A stretch of DNA of 64,000 bases from Wohlfahrtiimonas sp. G9077 (GCF_002252155.1 NZ_NEFD01000001.1:496001-560000); one strand, 5' to 3'. Shown: positions 27,200-36,387, numbered from the stretch's first letter. Translations and numbers: made by a program. The notes: generated from the sequence alone by a model not told the origin.

Positions 27200-27394
27200 T
27201 TAATGATTTTTCTTGCAGCATGTATTGATGCCAAGCACCGGATACAATGGGCAATAACGCACAATGCCGGTCAATAGTGGCACCAAGCCCACTAAACCCC
27301 ACAGGCTTTTAGGTCCCCAAAAAATGAGGCTTAATACAAATAATCCTACGATGATGCGTAAGATTGCGTCCACAGAACCGATATTCTTTTTCAT
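27200..27394 (-). CDS. DUF2892 family small membrane protein
   Basis: 64-residue protein beginning MKKNIGSVDAILRIIVGLFV with two transmembrane segments and the ending RYCPLYPVLGINTCCKK, the pattern of the DUF2892 (inner membrane YgaP-like tail) family. Some members are fused to rhodanese domains, but this one is free-standing. GAGGAG precedes the ATG. Function unknown. Confidence 0.85.
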   Translation of the reverse strand: MKKNIGSVDAILRIIVGLFVLSLIFWGPKSLWGLVGLVPLLTGIVRYCPLYPVLGINTCCKKNH

Positions 27395-27498
27395 GATTTC
27401 TCCTCACAGTGTGAATGAAAACAAACAGTTGAATCAGACGCTTGATCAATTACCAAAAGTAACTTATCAGCCGGTTCATGATAGCAAATTTGTAACCA

Positions 27499-27696
27499 TT
27501 AGTAACGTTTTTGTCCTAAGGCATTTTGAATTTTTTGATCCGTTTTATATTGCGACAATGCATACACAGACCAAATCGCCGCAGGAATCCAACCCACAAG
27601 GGTTAATTGTAGAATCAAACAGATGATTCCGGAAAATGGACGACCAATGGTGAAAAACTGTAACCAAGGCAATAATAAAGCTAATAATAAACGCAT
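27499..27696 (-). CDS. YqaE/Pmp3-like small membrane protein
   Basis: 65 residues, MRLLLALLLPWLQFFTIGRP and then a second hydrophobic hairpin LTLVGWIPAAIWSVYALSQY, the layout of YqaE/Pmp3 stress-related membrane proteins. ATG 27696 with AGAGG upstream is chosen over an in-frame ATG at 27735 inside the rnd end. It starts 13 bp after the rnd stop and is probably co-transcribed. Confidence 0.75.
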   Translation of the reverse strand: MRLLLALLLPWLQFFTIGRPFSGIICLILQLTLVGWIPAAIWSVYALSQYKTDQKIQNALGQKRY

Positions 27697-27709
27697 AAAT
27701 CCTCTCTTG

Positions 27710-28567
27710 TTATTGTTGTGAGATAAATTCGTCAATCACAGGTTGAAATTGGGGCGCCATATAACTTTTTTCAAAGAAAATCACCAATGACTTCATCGAA
27801 GGTTGGCTGAACTCTTTGGCAATGTCGATCAATGCACCATCACCCACCACCCAACGCTTTGGCATGTCGCGCTCAATGGCAATCTCTTCACGTTTTTTCG
27901 CCAATAATTTCAGTAATTGTAAACGCTTGCCCCGAAGGGTTTTGCGCCCTTTGACCTTCATCCATGCCATATCAGGGTTAGGTGCATATTTATCCACCAT
28001 ATAAAGCGCATCGGTTTTCTCTTTAAACATGCGCTTTTCTTCTGCCGTTTCAATTTGATCACGCAATAATAAATAGACATCGTATAAGTATGTCACATCA
28101 TCATAGGCATATTCAATTTGGCTCTTAGATAATGGGCGTTTTTCCCAATCGGTGCGGGTTTCAGCCTTCTCTAATAAGACATTTAAACGCATTTCAATGG
28201 TATCTTGATAGCTCAATAAATGATCTGCCCCAAGCACCGTTTCGGCAATTTGTGTGTCAAAAATTGGCGTGGGAATGAGCGCAAAGGTATTGTAAATCGC
28301 CTCTAAATCCTGCCCCGCTGAATGGAAGACTTTGACAATGTTTGGATTGACAAAAAGATCAAGGAGCGGCTGAAAATCTGTGATGGCCAAAGGATCAATG
28401 CAGATCGCCTCTTCTAAGGTGGCCATTTGGATCAAACACAATTTAGAGAAATAGGTACGAAAGCGCATAAACTCTGTATCTACGGCAATTGCGGTTAAGT
28501 CTGCGTGGTCATCAATCCACTGTTTGAGTGCTTCATCGCTGTTGATGAAAGAGTATTCTCTAGTCAT
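27710..28567 (-). CDS. rnd: Ribonuclease D, short form
   Basis: 285-residue 3'-5' exoribonuclease acting in tRNA 3' maturation. The DEDDy catalytic residues are visible: Asp30 and Glu32 in VDTEFMR, Asp87 in FHSAGQDLEA, Tyr153 and Asp157 in EYAYDDVTYL. A single HRDC domain occupies about residues 205-285. E. coli RNase D is 375 residues with two HRDC domains, so the second one is absent here. The stop is followed by a normal intergenic gap, with no sign of a frameshifted remnant. Confidence 0.92.
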   Translation of the reverse strand: MTREYSFINSDEALKQWIDDHADLTAIAVDTEFMRFRTYFSKLCLIQMATLEEAICIDPLAITDFQPLLDLFVNPNIVKVFHSAGQDLEAIYNTFALIPTPIFDTQIAETVLGADHLLSYQDTIEMRLNVLLEKAETRTDWEKRPLSKSQIEYAYDDVTYLYDVYLLLRDQIETAEEKRMFKEKTDALYMVDKYAPNPDMAWMKVKGRKTLRGKRLQLLKLLAKKREEIAIERDMPKRWVVGDGALIDIAKEFSQPSMKSLVIFFEKSYMAPQFQPVIDEFISQQ

Positions 28568-28689
28568 GTCGCCTAGTTATTTTTAAAAAACATGGCGAAA
28601 TTATAGAGGAAATTCCCCAATCTTAAAGATTATTTTTATAAACATCAGTTCTAGTATAGAATTACGCATATTTACCAATACTATTTTGC

Positions 28690-29031
28690 ATGGAAATGAT
28701 GATGAAAAAGAGAATGATGCAAATCAGCAGTCTATTATTGATGGCAGGCTTAGTTTCTGCATGTTCAAATTTACCGGGGCTTCATCAAACGGACATTCGC
28801 CAAGGCAACGAAGTAGAAGAAACACGCCTAGCACAGATTAAACCGGGCATGCCTGCCCTAGAAGTGCAGCGCATCCTTGGCACTCCGCTTGTGCGCGATC
28901 CGTATCATCCTAATGTTTGGCATTACACCTTCTTGCACTCTTTATCCACCGGTGAAGAAGTGACACAACAAAATGTCAAAATCATCTTTGATCGCAATGA
29001 TAAAGTCGTATCCGTCGAGCGTGTATCATGA
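28690..29031 (+). CDS. bamE: Outer membrane assembly lipoprotein BamE
   Basis: 113-residue lipoprotein of the BAM complex that inserts beta-barrel proteins into the outer membrane. The signal ends in the lipobox LVSAC (Cys25). The SmpA/OmlA domain shows IKPGMPALEVQRILGTPL, RDPYHPNVWHYTF and VKIIFDRNDKVVSV. The N-terminus has several candidate ATGs (28690, 28696, 28699, 28702); GGA at 28692-28694 would best serve 28702. First of a rightward run with mgsA, kdsA, maf. Confidence 0.93.
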   Translation: MEMMMKKRMMQISSLLLMAGLVSACSNLPGLHQTDIRQGNEVEETRLAQIKPGMPALEVQRILGTPLVRDPYHPNVWHYTFLHSLSTGEEVTQQNVKIIFDRNDKVVSVERVS

Positions 29032-29051
29032 CCACATTTAGGGAGAATCAC

Positions 29052-29447
29052 ATGTTGCATAAAGGCATTGGCCTTGTGGCCCATGATCAAAAAAAACTTG
29101 AATTGGTCCAGTGGATTAAACAATATGAAGCTTTTTTTCAGCAATTTCCACTGTACGCCACCGGCACAACCGGCAAAGTGATTTTAGATGCTTATCCTGA
29201 CTTAAATCTCACCCGTTTAAAAAGTGGGCCTTTAGGGGGCGATCAACAACTCGGCTCTCTGATTTGTACAGGCGAGTTGAGCCTTTTGATCTTCTTTACC
29301 GATCCCTTAACCCCAATGCCCCACGATGTGGATGTCAAAGCCCTCATTCGCTTATCCACATTGTATAATATTCCTTTAGCCTGTAATCAAGGCACCGCTG
29401 ATCTCCTGATGACAGCACTCATTCACAAGCAAGCACAAGAAGGTTAA
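29052..29447 (+). CDS. mgsA: Methylglyoxal synthase
   Basis: 131-residue enzyme converting dihydroxyacetone phosphate to methylglyoxal plus phosphate, a bypass used when sugar phosphates build up. Motifs: [19 protein letters not shown], the phosphate/catalytic region [11 protein letters not shown] with the catalytic Asp, and [17 protein letters not shown] with the active-site His. ATG 29052 has GGGAG 6 nt upstream; an earlier ATG at 29028 overlaps the bamE stop and lacks one. It lies 5 bp before kdsA. Confidence 0.95.
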   Translation: MLHKGIGLVAHDQKKLELVQWIKQYEAFFQQFPLYATGTTGKVILDAYPDLNLTRLKSGPLGGDQQLGSLICTGELSLLIFFTDPLTPMPHDVDVKALIRLSTLYNIPLACNQGTADLLMTALIHKQAQEG

Positions 29448-29452
29448 TTACT

Positions 29453-30271
29453 ATGGTTACCATCCCTCTATTTCAATCACCCGTCAGCAACGAAACGCCA
29501 TTTTTTTTAATCGCGGGCACTTGCGTCATCGAATCTGAAGAGATGACTTTTGAAGTGGCAGGTCGTTTAAAAGAGATGTGTGAAAAACTCAACATTCCAT
29601 TCATCTATAAATCTTCTTTTGATAAAGCGAACCGCTCTTCTGTGAACAGCTACCGCGGCCCTGGCATCGAAAAGGGCTTGGCCATTTTAGAAAAAGTACG
29701 CAGCACCTTAAATGTTCCTGTGCTCACAGATGTGCATGAAGACACGCCGCTTGAAGAAGTGGCTTCTGTTGTGGATGTGTTGCAAACACCTGCATTTTTA
29801 TGCCGCCAAACCAACTTCATCCAAAATGTCGCCAAGACCATGAAGCCCGTGAACATTAAAAAAGGGCAATTTTTAGCACCTTGGGACATGAAACATGTGG
29901 TGGAAAAAGCACGCGCAACCGGCAATGAAAACATCATGGTGTGCGAACGTGGCGTCTCTTTTGGTTATAACAATTTAGTCTCTGACATGCGCTCTTTAGA
30001 AGTGATGAAAGAAACGGGTTGCCCTGTTGTTTTTGATGCCACGCACTCTGTGCAATTGCCCGGCGGACAAGGCGCAAGCTCAGGCGGTCAGCGTCAATTT
30101 GTGCCAGTATTATCTAAAGCAGCTGTGGCTGTGGGCGTGGGCGGTTTATTTATGGAAACCCATCCCAATCCTGCAGAAGCATTATCTGATGGCCCAAATG
30201 CCATCCCATTGTCTGAACTCCCTGCTTTGTTAGAAAAATTACAAGCCATTGACGCCATCATCAAAAGCTAA
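29453..30271 (+). CDS. kdsA: 3-deoxy-8-phosphooctulonate synthase, predicted metal-dependent class
   Basis: 272-residue cytosolic enzyme that condenses PEP with arabinose 5-phosphate to Kdo 8-phosphate for lipopolysaccharide. Conserved stretches: [31 protein letters not shown] and [10 protein letters not shown]. Cys24 in AGTCVIES replaces the Asn of E. coli KdsA; with His198 (DATHSVQ), Glu235 (METHPNP) and Asp246 (LSDGPNA) the four ligands of metal-dependent KdsA are present at the Aquifex spacing. The stop overlaps the maf start by one base (TAATG). Confidence 0.96.
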   Translation: MVTIPLFQSPVSNETPFFLIAGTCVIESEEMTFEVAGRLKEMCEKLNIPFIYKSSFDKANRSSVNSYRGPGIEKGLAILEKVRSTLNVPVLTDVHEDTPLEEVASVVDVLQTPAFLCRQTNFIQNVAKTMKPVNIKKGQFLAPWDMKHVVEKARATGNENIMVCERGVSFGYNNLVSDMRSLEVMKETGCPVVFDATHSVQLPGGQGASSGGQRQFVPVLSKAAVAVGVGGLFMETHPNPAEALSDGPNAIPLSELPALLEKLQAIDAIIKS

Positions 30272-30840
30272 TGTTACTACTTGCCTCACAATCTCCGAGA
30301 AGACAAGAACTTCTCCGTCAAATCGGTGTGGATTACCAAATCATCCACGCCACCATTGACGAAACACCGCGCCTTAATGAGGCGCCTTTTTCGTATGTTC
30401 AGCGCATCGCGCGTGATAAAGCCATCGCAGCTCGAGCACAACAAACCGATGCACATGCACCCATTTTAACGGCTGATACCATTGTTACTGTCAATGACAT
30501 GATTTTAGGTAAGCCCAAAGATTATGCGGACTATGAACGCATGATGCAGAGCTTGTCCGGCAAAACCCATCAAGTGCACTCTGCCATTGCCTTACAGTGG
30601 CGCGGTGAATTTGTGACAAAAACCTGCACAAGCCACGTCACCTTTGCCCCATTGCCACAAGCCTTCATTGAAGCCTATTGGCAAACTGGTGAACCTTGCG
30701 ATAAAGCAGGCGGTTATGCCGTGCAAGGCATCATGGCGCGCTACATTCAAAACATCAATGGCAGTTACTCAGGCATTATGGGATTGCCGCTTTTTGAGCT
30801 GTCTGAAGCATTAGACAACATCGGTTATAACATTGGATAA
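30271..30840 (+). CDS. maf: Maf family nucleotide pyrophosphatase
   Basis: 189-residue house-cleaning nucleoside triphosphate pyrophosphatase, probably acting on dTTP/UTP or modified pyrimidines (YhdE type). Motifs: LLLASQSPRRQELL, TADTIVTVNDMILGKPKD, SGKTHQVHSAIAL, GEPCDKAGGYAVQG and GSYSGIMGLPLFE. It is coupled to kdsA through TAATG. Subfamily assignment rests on GxPxDKAGxYxxQG. Confidence 0.92.
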   Translation: MLLLASQSPRRQELLRQIGVDYQIIHATIDETPRLNEAPFSYVQRIARDKAIAARAQQTDAHAPILTADTIVTVNDMILGKPKDYADYERMMQSLSGKTHQVHSAIALQWRGEFVTKTCTSHVTFAPLPQAFIEAYWQTGEPCDKAGGYAVQGIMARYIQNINGSYSGIMGLPLFELSEALDNIGYNIG

Positions 30841-30847
30841 CTTAGGC

Positions 30848-31699
30848 ATGGAACCTTCATTCAAATACATCAAAAATCCGGATCAAGGCAATCCTGAATC
30901 CGTCAGCGTTGAAACGCAATCCACCGAAGAACAAGCCAAAGCTGCAGCAAAACAAGCCAAACGCAGTGCCAATAAACATGGTTCTTCGCTCGGTTGGGGT
31001 TGGTTTCAAGGCTTTAATCTATTTGTCACGGGCTGTTTTTTATTGATCTGCTTAGTGTTTGCCTACTTTATGATGGGCAGCGAAACCCATCACGAAGGGC
31101 CACCTAAATATGCCGTGGATAAAACCAATTCATTGGGCAAAGCCATTTTTAACCCCGCATTGCCAGAAGAAGTGCGTGAATCTTTTGTATATCATCCGCC
31201 GGTGCGCCGCCCAAAAGATGAGGACAAACCGGTATTAGAGGAGATTGAACTCATCAGTGAAGCGGCCAAGCAACCCGATTTACCCACATTGAGTTTAGTG
31301 TCTGCCTCCGAAGAGGATGATGCACCTGAAGCCATTAATCTGCCTGGTTTACAGCTCGAAGCCCATGCCGAAACAGCCCCCACCACAACCGAAACTGCAG
31401 ATCCTCAAGTGGCCTACTTGTTAAAACAAGCAGCCGGCGCAATGAGCCGCGGACACTTGAGTGAACCTTACCCGGATTCTGCCCTTGCTCTGTATCGCCG
31501 TGCATTGGAGCTAGAGCCAAGCAATGGCGATGCACTTGCAGGCATTGATCGCTTAGCGACGCATTATCTGAATTTGGCGAAAAAAGCATGGGCTCGAGAA
31601 GATTACTTCTCTGCCCTTGATTATGCGGATTTGGGTTTAAAGGCTGATCCCTTAAATCCTGAGCTCAATCAACTCAAAGCATATCTCATTAATCAGTAA
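30848..31699 (+). CDS. Membrane-anchored TPR protein of unknown function
   Basis: 283 residues. An acidic/Lys-Ala-rich cytoplasmic N-terminus (1-50) precedes one transmembrane segment at about 54-76 (FNLFVTGCFLLICLVFAYFM), then a Pro/Glu-rich, low-complexity periplasmic linker. Two TPR-like repeats lie at about 188-283 (SALALYRRALELEPSNGDALAG; YFSALDYADLGLKADPLNPE). An adaptor or envelope-scaffold role is possible, but I do not recognise the family. The start at 30848 (ATG, GGA 9 nt upstream) is preferred to an in-frame TTG at 30833. Last gene of the bamE run, before a strong terminator. Confidence 0.75.
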   Translation: MEPSFKYIKNPDQGNPESVSVETQSTEEQAKAAAKQAKRSANKHGSSLGWGWFQGFNLFVTGCFLLICLVFAYFMMGSETHHEGPPKYAVDKTNSLGKAIFNPALPEEVRESFVYHPPVRRPKDEDKPVLEEIELISEAAKQPDLPTLSLVSASEEDDAPEAINLPGLQLEAHAETAPTTTETADPQVAYLLKQAAGAMSRGHLSEPYPDSALALYRRALELEPSNGDALAGIDRLATHYLNLAKKAWAREDYFSALDYADLGLKADPLNPELNQLKAYLINQ

Positions 31700-31722
31700 A
31701 AAGCTGTGCCATAGATGAGATC

Positions 31723-31753
31723 AAAAAAAAGAGGCCCATTGGCCTCTTTTTTT
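31723..31753. terminator. Bidirectional terminator between TPR gene and dsbC
   Basis: 13-bp stem AAAAAAAGAGGCC (31724-31736) / GGCCTCTTTTTTT (31741-31753) with a CATT loop. A-run on one side and T-run on the other, so it serves both converging genes. Confidence 0.92.
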
Positions 31754-31761
31754 AATGGTGC

Positions 31762-32472
31762 TTATTGTTCTGTGCTGTTGATCAAATTAATAAGCTCAGC
31801 GGCTGGCACATAACCGCCAATCATCTGACCATTGTCTAAAATGATGTTGGGCGTGCCTGTAATACCAAAAGACATGCCCAATTGATATTGCGCTTCCACA
31901 GGGCTTTGACCGGTGCATTTAACATTGGTGTCAAAGGCACGTTTATGCATCGCGGCATCCACTGTGGCTTTTGGATCTTTAGAGCACCAAACACTTTCCA
32001 TGCGGGTTTTCGTGGCAATCGCTGGGAAGGCTAAATAACGCACTTCAATGCCCGCTTCATTGTATTTTGGAATCTCTTCATGCAATTTTTTGCAATAAGG
32101 ACAATTGACATCCGTAAAGACAGTGATGGTGTTTTTTTTCTCACCTTTTGCTGGATACACAATCATGTCTTTAACATTGATTTTATCTAAAGCATTGGTG
32201 CGAATGGTGTTTTGACGATTTTCCGTTAAATTAACGCGATTGACCAAATCTGTGATCTGTCCTTCAATTAAATAACGGCCATCTGCAGAAAGATACAACG
32301 GCAAATTCACATCTTCAATGTACAACTCATACACACCTTTCACATCGCTTGGCACAGCTTTTTCAACCTTCATGCCGCCTAATACTTCTTGGATGTGGGA
32401 CAAATCTGGTTTAGCGAATGACACCGCGGTGGTGGCTGCTAATAAACCCATGGCAACAGCAATTTTTCTCAT
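31762..32472 (-). CDS. dsbC: Thiol:disulfide interchange protein DsbC
   Basis: 236-residue periplasmic disulfide isomerase. Signal peptide MRKIAVAMGLLAATTAVSFA, N-terminal dimerisation domain (about 21-80), linker INVKDMIVYPAKG and a thioredoxin domain with CPYC at Cys124-Cys127, plus the cis-Pro region GTPNIILDNGQMIGGY. The ATG at 32472 follows AAGGAG; an in-frame TTG 6 bp upstream is unlikely. It lies directly downstream of xerD, a pairing also found in E. coli. Confidence 0.95.
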   Translation of the reverse strand: MRKIAVAMGLLAATTAVSFAKPDLSHIQEVLGGMKVEKAVPSDVKGVYELYIEDVNLPLYLSADGRYLIEGQITDLVNRVNLTENRQNTIRTNALDKINVKDMIVYPAKGEKKNTITVFTDVNCPYCKKLHEEIPKYNEAGIEVRYLAFPAIATKTRMESVWCSKDPKATVDAAMHKRAFDTNVKCTGQSPVEAQYQLGMSFGITGTPNIILDNGQMIGGYVPAAELINLINSTEQ

Positions 32473-32487
32473 ATTCAAAACTCCTTC

Positions 32488-33369
32488 TCATCCCCGAGGG
32501 TGATGTTCTTGATGAATGGACTTCAAGCGTTCTTTCGCAATGTGTGTATAAATCTGCGTGGTCGATAAACTTGAATGCCCCAATAATAACTGCACCACAC
32601 GCAAATCTGCCCCATGATTCACCAAATGGGTGGCAAAGGCGTGTCTTAAGGTATGCGGAGATATGGTCGATGAAATGCCCGCAGTTTTCGCAGTTTTCTT
32701 AATGACATACCAAAAGGCTTGGCGCGTCATTTTATCGCCCCGATTAGATAAAAACAGCCAATCGGTGGATTGCCCGCGCGACAACTCGCCGCGAGCATGA
32801 TTTAAATATTGATTGATCCACTCAATGCCCTCTTCGCCAATGGGCACTAAGCGTTCTTTATTACCCTTACCCACCAAACGCACGACGCCCACTTGTAGAT
32901 TCACCTGCGTAAGAGTCAATGCAATAAGTTCAGTCACGCGAAGGCCGCATGAGTATAATAATTCCATCATCGCCCGATCCCGAAGCCCAAGGGGTGTGGA
33001 CACATCATGCGTGTTGAGCAACTTTTCCACATCTGCTTCACTTAAAGATTCTGGTAAAGAGGCTGTAAATTTTGGAATCACCAATTGACGAGCAGGATTA
33101 TCATCACGCACTTTTGAGACAATCAAAAAATCATAAAAATGTTTAAACGCAGAAACAAAGCGCGCAATGCTCCGGGGGCTTAATTTTTTATCGAGCTGCG
33201 TTTGAATGTAGGCTTGTAATGTGGCTTCATCGGCGGTTTCTAAGGTTAAATCTTGATCAAACAGATAAAACTGCAACTTATCTAAATCCGATAAGTAGGA
33301 TTGCAACGTCAAAGGTTGCAAACCTTCTTGATAATAGAGCGCCTCTTCAAAAGCACCAAGAATGCTCAT
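32488..33369 (-). CDS. xerD: Site-specific tyrosine recombinase XerD
   Basis: 293-residue recombinase that, with XerC, resolves chromosome dimers at dif. Catalytic residues: Arg144 (SCGLRVTEL), Lys168 (GKGNKERLVP), His239 and Arg242 (PHTLRHAFATHLVNHG), His265 (LLGHSSLSTTQ) and the nucleophile Tyr274 (IYTHI). The C-terminal wording HAFATHLVNHGADLRVVQ is XerD-like. Its ATG overlaps the stop of artM by 4 bp, tying it to the art operon. It is the housekeeping enzyme, not an integrase: no attachment site or mobile genes surround it. Confidence 0.95.
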   Translation of the reverse strand: MSILGAFEEALYYQEGLQPLTLQSYLSDLDKLQFYLFDQDLTLETADEATLQAYIQTQLDKKLSPRSIARFVSAFKHFYDFLIVSKVRDDNPARQLVIPKFTASLPESLSEADVEKLLNTHDVSTPLGLRDRAMMELLYSCGLRVTELIALTLTQVNLQVGVVRLVGKGNKERLVPIGEEGIEWINQYLNHARGELSRGQSTDWLFLSNRGDKMTRQAFWYVIKKTAKTAGISSTISPHTLRHAFATHLVNHGADLRVVQLLLGHSSLSTTQIYTHIAKERLKSIHQEHHPRG

Positions 33370-34025
33370 ACTGCCTCAAATGCCATCAATTTACGTTCCA
33401 CAAATTTTGCACCAATGATGAGTAAACCATTGATCACCAAATAAATGGCGCCGGCCACAGCGTAAAAAGTTAAGTAATCATACGTGCGCCCCGTCACTTC
33501 CATCGTGCGCCCCATGATGTCCATAATGGTGATGGTGGAAACCAATGCAGACCCCTTTGATAAGAGCACCACTTCATTCGAATAACTTGGCAATGCGCGG
33601 CGAAGGGCCAAAGAAAGCATCATTTTCAACACTTGAAAACGTTTTAAGCCCAAAGCAGCAGTGGCTTGCCATAAACCTGGGGCAATGTTGACAATCGCAC
33701 CATGAAAGAGTTGCACCGTATACGCAGCTGAGTTCAATGACAAAGCAAACACAGCACAAAACCATGCATCATCAAAATAGGTGCCACGCAAAAAGGCAAA
33801 CTGTTTTGGCGCATAATACACCAAGAAAATTTGGATGAATAATGGCGTGCCGGTTAAAAACACCACCAATCCTTTGATCAAATAAGCAAGGGGATTTTTC
33901 TTCTCTTTATAAATCAATCCCACAACCATAATGAGGGCCAACACAAAGCCAATGAGCAGCGCTGAAAACGTCACCCCAAGGCTCACCGGGATTCCACCCA
34001 TGATGAATAAAATATCTTCTTTCAT
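33366..34025 (-). CDS. artM: Basic amino acid ABC transporter permease (ArtM-like)
   Basis: 219-residue inner-membrane permease of the HisM/ArtM family with about five transmembrane segments. The EAA loop region reads LGLKRFQVLKMMLSLALRRALPS, where the ATPase docks. It forms a heterodimer with the upstream permease. The gene order ATPase, binding protein, two permeases equals artPIQM of E. coli, so arginine or other basic amino acids are the expected cargo. The 3' end overlaps xerD by 4 bp. Confidence 0.88.
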   Translation of the reverse strand: MKEDILFIMGGIPVSLGVTFSALLIGFVLALIMVVGLIYKEKKNPLAYLIKGLVVFLTGTPLFIQIFLVYYAPKQFAFLRGTYFDDAWFCAVFALSLNSAAYTVQLFHGAIVNIAPGLWQATAALGLKRFQVLKMMLSLALRRALPSYSNEVVLLSKGSALVSTITIMDIMGRTMEVTGRTYDYLTFYAVAGAIYLVINGLLIIGAKFVERKLMAFEAV

Positions 34026-34034
34026 GATCTCTTC

Positions 34035-34721
34035 CTATGCTCTTTCGTGACGTGTTAAAAAGAGCTGAAAACCCTTTTGAATCTGTTGGCTCACTAAACT
34101 AATGCCTAAATAAATAAAGGCTGCAACGAGTAACCATGAGAAAAATTCATTGGTTGCCGTTGCGGCCTCTTGTCCTGCTTTCATCAAATCGGTCACCCCA
34201 ACCCATGAAATGAGGGCGGTGTCTTTAAGGAGCACCAACCATTGATTGCCAAGACCTGGCAATGCATGGCGCCACATTTGCGGCATGATGATGGAGATGA
34301 ACGCTTTGGTTTTAGAAATGCCAAGCACCTCACACGATTCCCATTGCGATTGCGGCACCGCTTGCAGTGCACCACGCAATGTTTGAGAGGCGTAAGAGGC
34401 AAAAATTAAGGACAATGCCGCAACCCCAAGCGAAAAGGTGGAGATGTCAGGGGCATCATCCATATAGATGATGAGTGCATACGGCACACCAAAGGCCATG
34501 AACACAATCACCAATAATTCTGGCAATGCTCGAATCACATTCACAATGAGGGCGACAGGATAACGAATGATTTTCCATCGACTCAACTCTAACAGTGCAA
34601 AGACAATGGCAATGACAAGCCCTATGCCTAAGGAGAGAAGAGAGAGTTCAAGGGTCACCACGGCCCCTTTGAGTAAGCTTAAGAAAAAACCATCAAAATT
34701 TGAAAAAAGTGAATCGAGCAT
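34035..34721 (-). CDS. artQ: Basic amino acid ABC transporter permease (ArtQ-like)
   Basis: 228-residue inner-membrane permease of the HisQ/ArtQ family. Signature parts are GAVVTLELSLLSLGIG, RALPELLVIVFMAFG and the EAA-like loop SCEVLGISKTKAFISIIMPQMWRHALPG. It is 9 bp upstream of artM on the same strand, so both are co-translated as a permease pair. Confidence 0.88.
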   Translation of the reverse strand: MLDSLFSNFDGFFLSLLKGAVVTLELSLLSLGIGLVIAIVFALLELSRWKIIRYPVALIVNVIRALPELLVIVFMAFGVPYALIIYMDDAPDISTFSLGVAALSLIFASYASQTLRGALQAVPQSQWESCEVLGISKTKAFISIIMPQMWRHALPGLGNQWLVLLKDTALISWVGVTDLMKAGQEAATATNEFFSWLLVAAFIYLGISLVSQQIQKGFQLFLTRHERA

Positions 34722-34750
34722 GAAAACGCCTAACTGTTAATGAAAGAAAA

Positions 34751-35488
34751 CTACTTGAACCATTTATCGTAAATTGCTTGATAACGGCCATCTTCTTTGA
34801 TTTTAGCCAATGCGCCATTAATTTCATTGAGCAACTCAGTATTTTTTGGCAACACTGCAATCGCTAAACCATTGCCAAAAAACTCAGGATCATTGACTTG
34901 CTCACCAATCACTTCCAATTCATTGTTGCGCTTGATGTATTCAGCCACCACAACTTCATCACCAAACACAACGTTCACACGGCCAATCTCTAAGTCGCTC
35001 ATGGCATTTGGATATTGTGGGTAGTTTTTGATGTTTGAATCTTTAAATTTGCTCTTAATGTATTGCTGATGGGTGGAACCATTTAATACACCGATCTCTT
35101 TACCAGTTAAGTCATCAACAGTGATGTTTGAGCCTTTCATGGTCACAAACACAGATGGGTTTAAATAGTAAGGATCAGAGAATGCCACATGTTTTTGGCG
35201 CTCTTCTGTGATGTCCATGGAAGAGATGATGGCATCAAAACGCTTTAAACGTAAATTTGGAATCAATGAGTCAAAGCTTTGAGACACATACACACATTTT
35301 TTTTCCAATTCCGCACAGATGGCATTGGCAATGTCGATGTCAAAACCTGCCACATCACCCGTTTCTGTTTTGTATTCAAATGGTGGATATTCAGGGTTGG
35401 TACCAAAACGCAAAGTCGCATCCTTTGCCATCGCAACACCGCCCACACACAATGTGGCCAATGCTAAGAAAACTTTTAATTTTTTCAT
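34751..35488 (-). CDS. artI: Periplasmic basic amino acid-binding protein (ArtI/ArtJ-like)
   Basis: 245-residue solute-binding protein (SBP_bac_3). Signal peptide MKKLKVFLALATLCVGGVAMA, then ATLRFGTNPEYPPFEYKTE, GFDIDIANAICAEL, SQSFDSLIPNLRLKRFDAI and SSMDITEERQKHVAFSDPYY, all standard for arginine/lysine/histidine-binding proteins. ATG 35488 has AAGGAAA upstream; the longer reading frame upstream is not needed. A cysteine pair (CAELEKKC) matches that of ArtJ/LAO proteins. Exact amino acid specificity cannot be told from sequence. Confidence 0.9.
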   Translation of the reverse strand: MKKLKVFLALATLCVGGVAMAKDATLRFGTNPEYPPFEYKTETGDVAGFDIDIANAICAELEKKCVYVSQSFDSLIPNLRLKRFDAIISSMDITEERQKHVAFSDPYYLNPSVFVTMKGSNITVDDLTGKEIGVLNGSTHQQYIKSKFKDSNIKNYPQYPNAMSDLEIGRVNVVFGDEVVVAEYIKRNNELEVIGEQVNDPEFFGNGLAIAVLPKNTELLNEINGALAKIKEDGRYQAIYDKWFK

Positions 35489-35525
35489 ACGATTTCCTTT
35501 CTTTCCTTTGAGATGATTGTTGTGA

Positions 35526-36251
35526 TTAATGGGATAAATACTCTTTAAATTGCACAGTTTCTGGGTGATCAAAATGTTCACAGCCGCCCATTTCCACAAT
35601 TTGTCCATTTTCAAGATAGACAATGTCTGTGGCAATTTTTTTAGCGAAGTCAACATCATGGGTCACCACCACTTGCGTGATGCCGGTGGTTGAGAGCTCA
35701 TTGATGATCTCTGCCACTTGGGATGTGATCTCAGGATCAAGCGCCGCCGTTGGCTCATCAAATAATAGCACTTCTGGCGACATCATCAATGCCCGAGCAA
35801 TTGCCACGCGCTGTTGTTGTCCACCTGAGAGTTTCAAAGGATAGCGATCTCCTAAGCCTGAGAGCTTTAAGCGATCGAGCATTTTGTCTGCTTGGATGGT
35901 TGCATCTGCTTTACTCATTTTGCCAAGCTGTGTGGGCGCATAGATTAAGTTATCCATCACCGATTTATGGGGCCATAAATGGTATTGCTGAAACACCATG
36001 CCCACTTTTTGACGAAGGGCGCGAATGTCAGCGTCAGCAATTTTATGGGTGAAATCAAATTCAAACCCTGCCACAGATAACTGCCCAACTTTAGGAATTT
36101 CTAACAAGTTCATGATGCGCAGCAAAGAGCTTTTACCCGCACCACTCGGTCCTAACAGCACCAAAACACTGCCCTGCTTGGTCATGAGATTTACGTTCTT
36201 TAATACAATATGATTACCATAACCATATTCGATATTCTTTAATTCAATCAT
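35526..36251 (-). CDS. artP: Amino acid ABC transporter ATPase (ArtP-like)
   Basis: 242-residue ATPase energising ArtQM. Walker [11 protein letters not shown]-loop [19 protein letters not shown], signature [15 protein letters not shown], Walker [15 protein letters not shown] and the switch His in [14 protein letters not shown] are intact. First gene of artPIQM-xerD-dsbC. The ATG at 36251 fits the family start ([12 protein letters not shown]); a longer frame upstream adds an unrelated tail. Divergent from the P-loop protein gene. Confidence 0.92.
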   Translation of the reverse strand: MIELKNIEYGYGNHIVLKNVNLMTKQGSVLVLLGPSGAGKSSLLRIMNLLEIPKVGQLSVAGFEFDFTHKIADADIRALRQKVGMVFQQYHLWPHKSVMDNLIYAPTQLGKMSKADATIQADKMLDRLKLSGLGDRYPLKLSGGQQQRVAIARALMMSPEVLLFDEPTAALDPEITSQVAEIINELSTTGITQVVVTHDVDFAKKIATDIVYLENGQIVEMGGCEHFDHPETVQFKEYLSH

Positions 36252-36387
36252 TGCTCGCCCGAAGTGTCTATCGTCAAAATACCACAAATTTTTTAATTAT
36301 ATCACTCTAAATCTTTTTCCTTGAAATTTTTCGTGCCACAATGGACTATATTCTTCCTTCCACCTTTTGATAGACTGAAAATTGATC

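Noticed and set aside
32488-33369. Integrase of a mobile element
   Set aside because: The tyrosine recombinase has XerD sequence features and sits beside dsbC as in E. coli; no att sites, transposases or phage genes are near.
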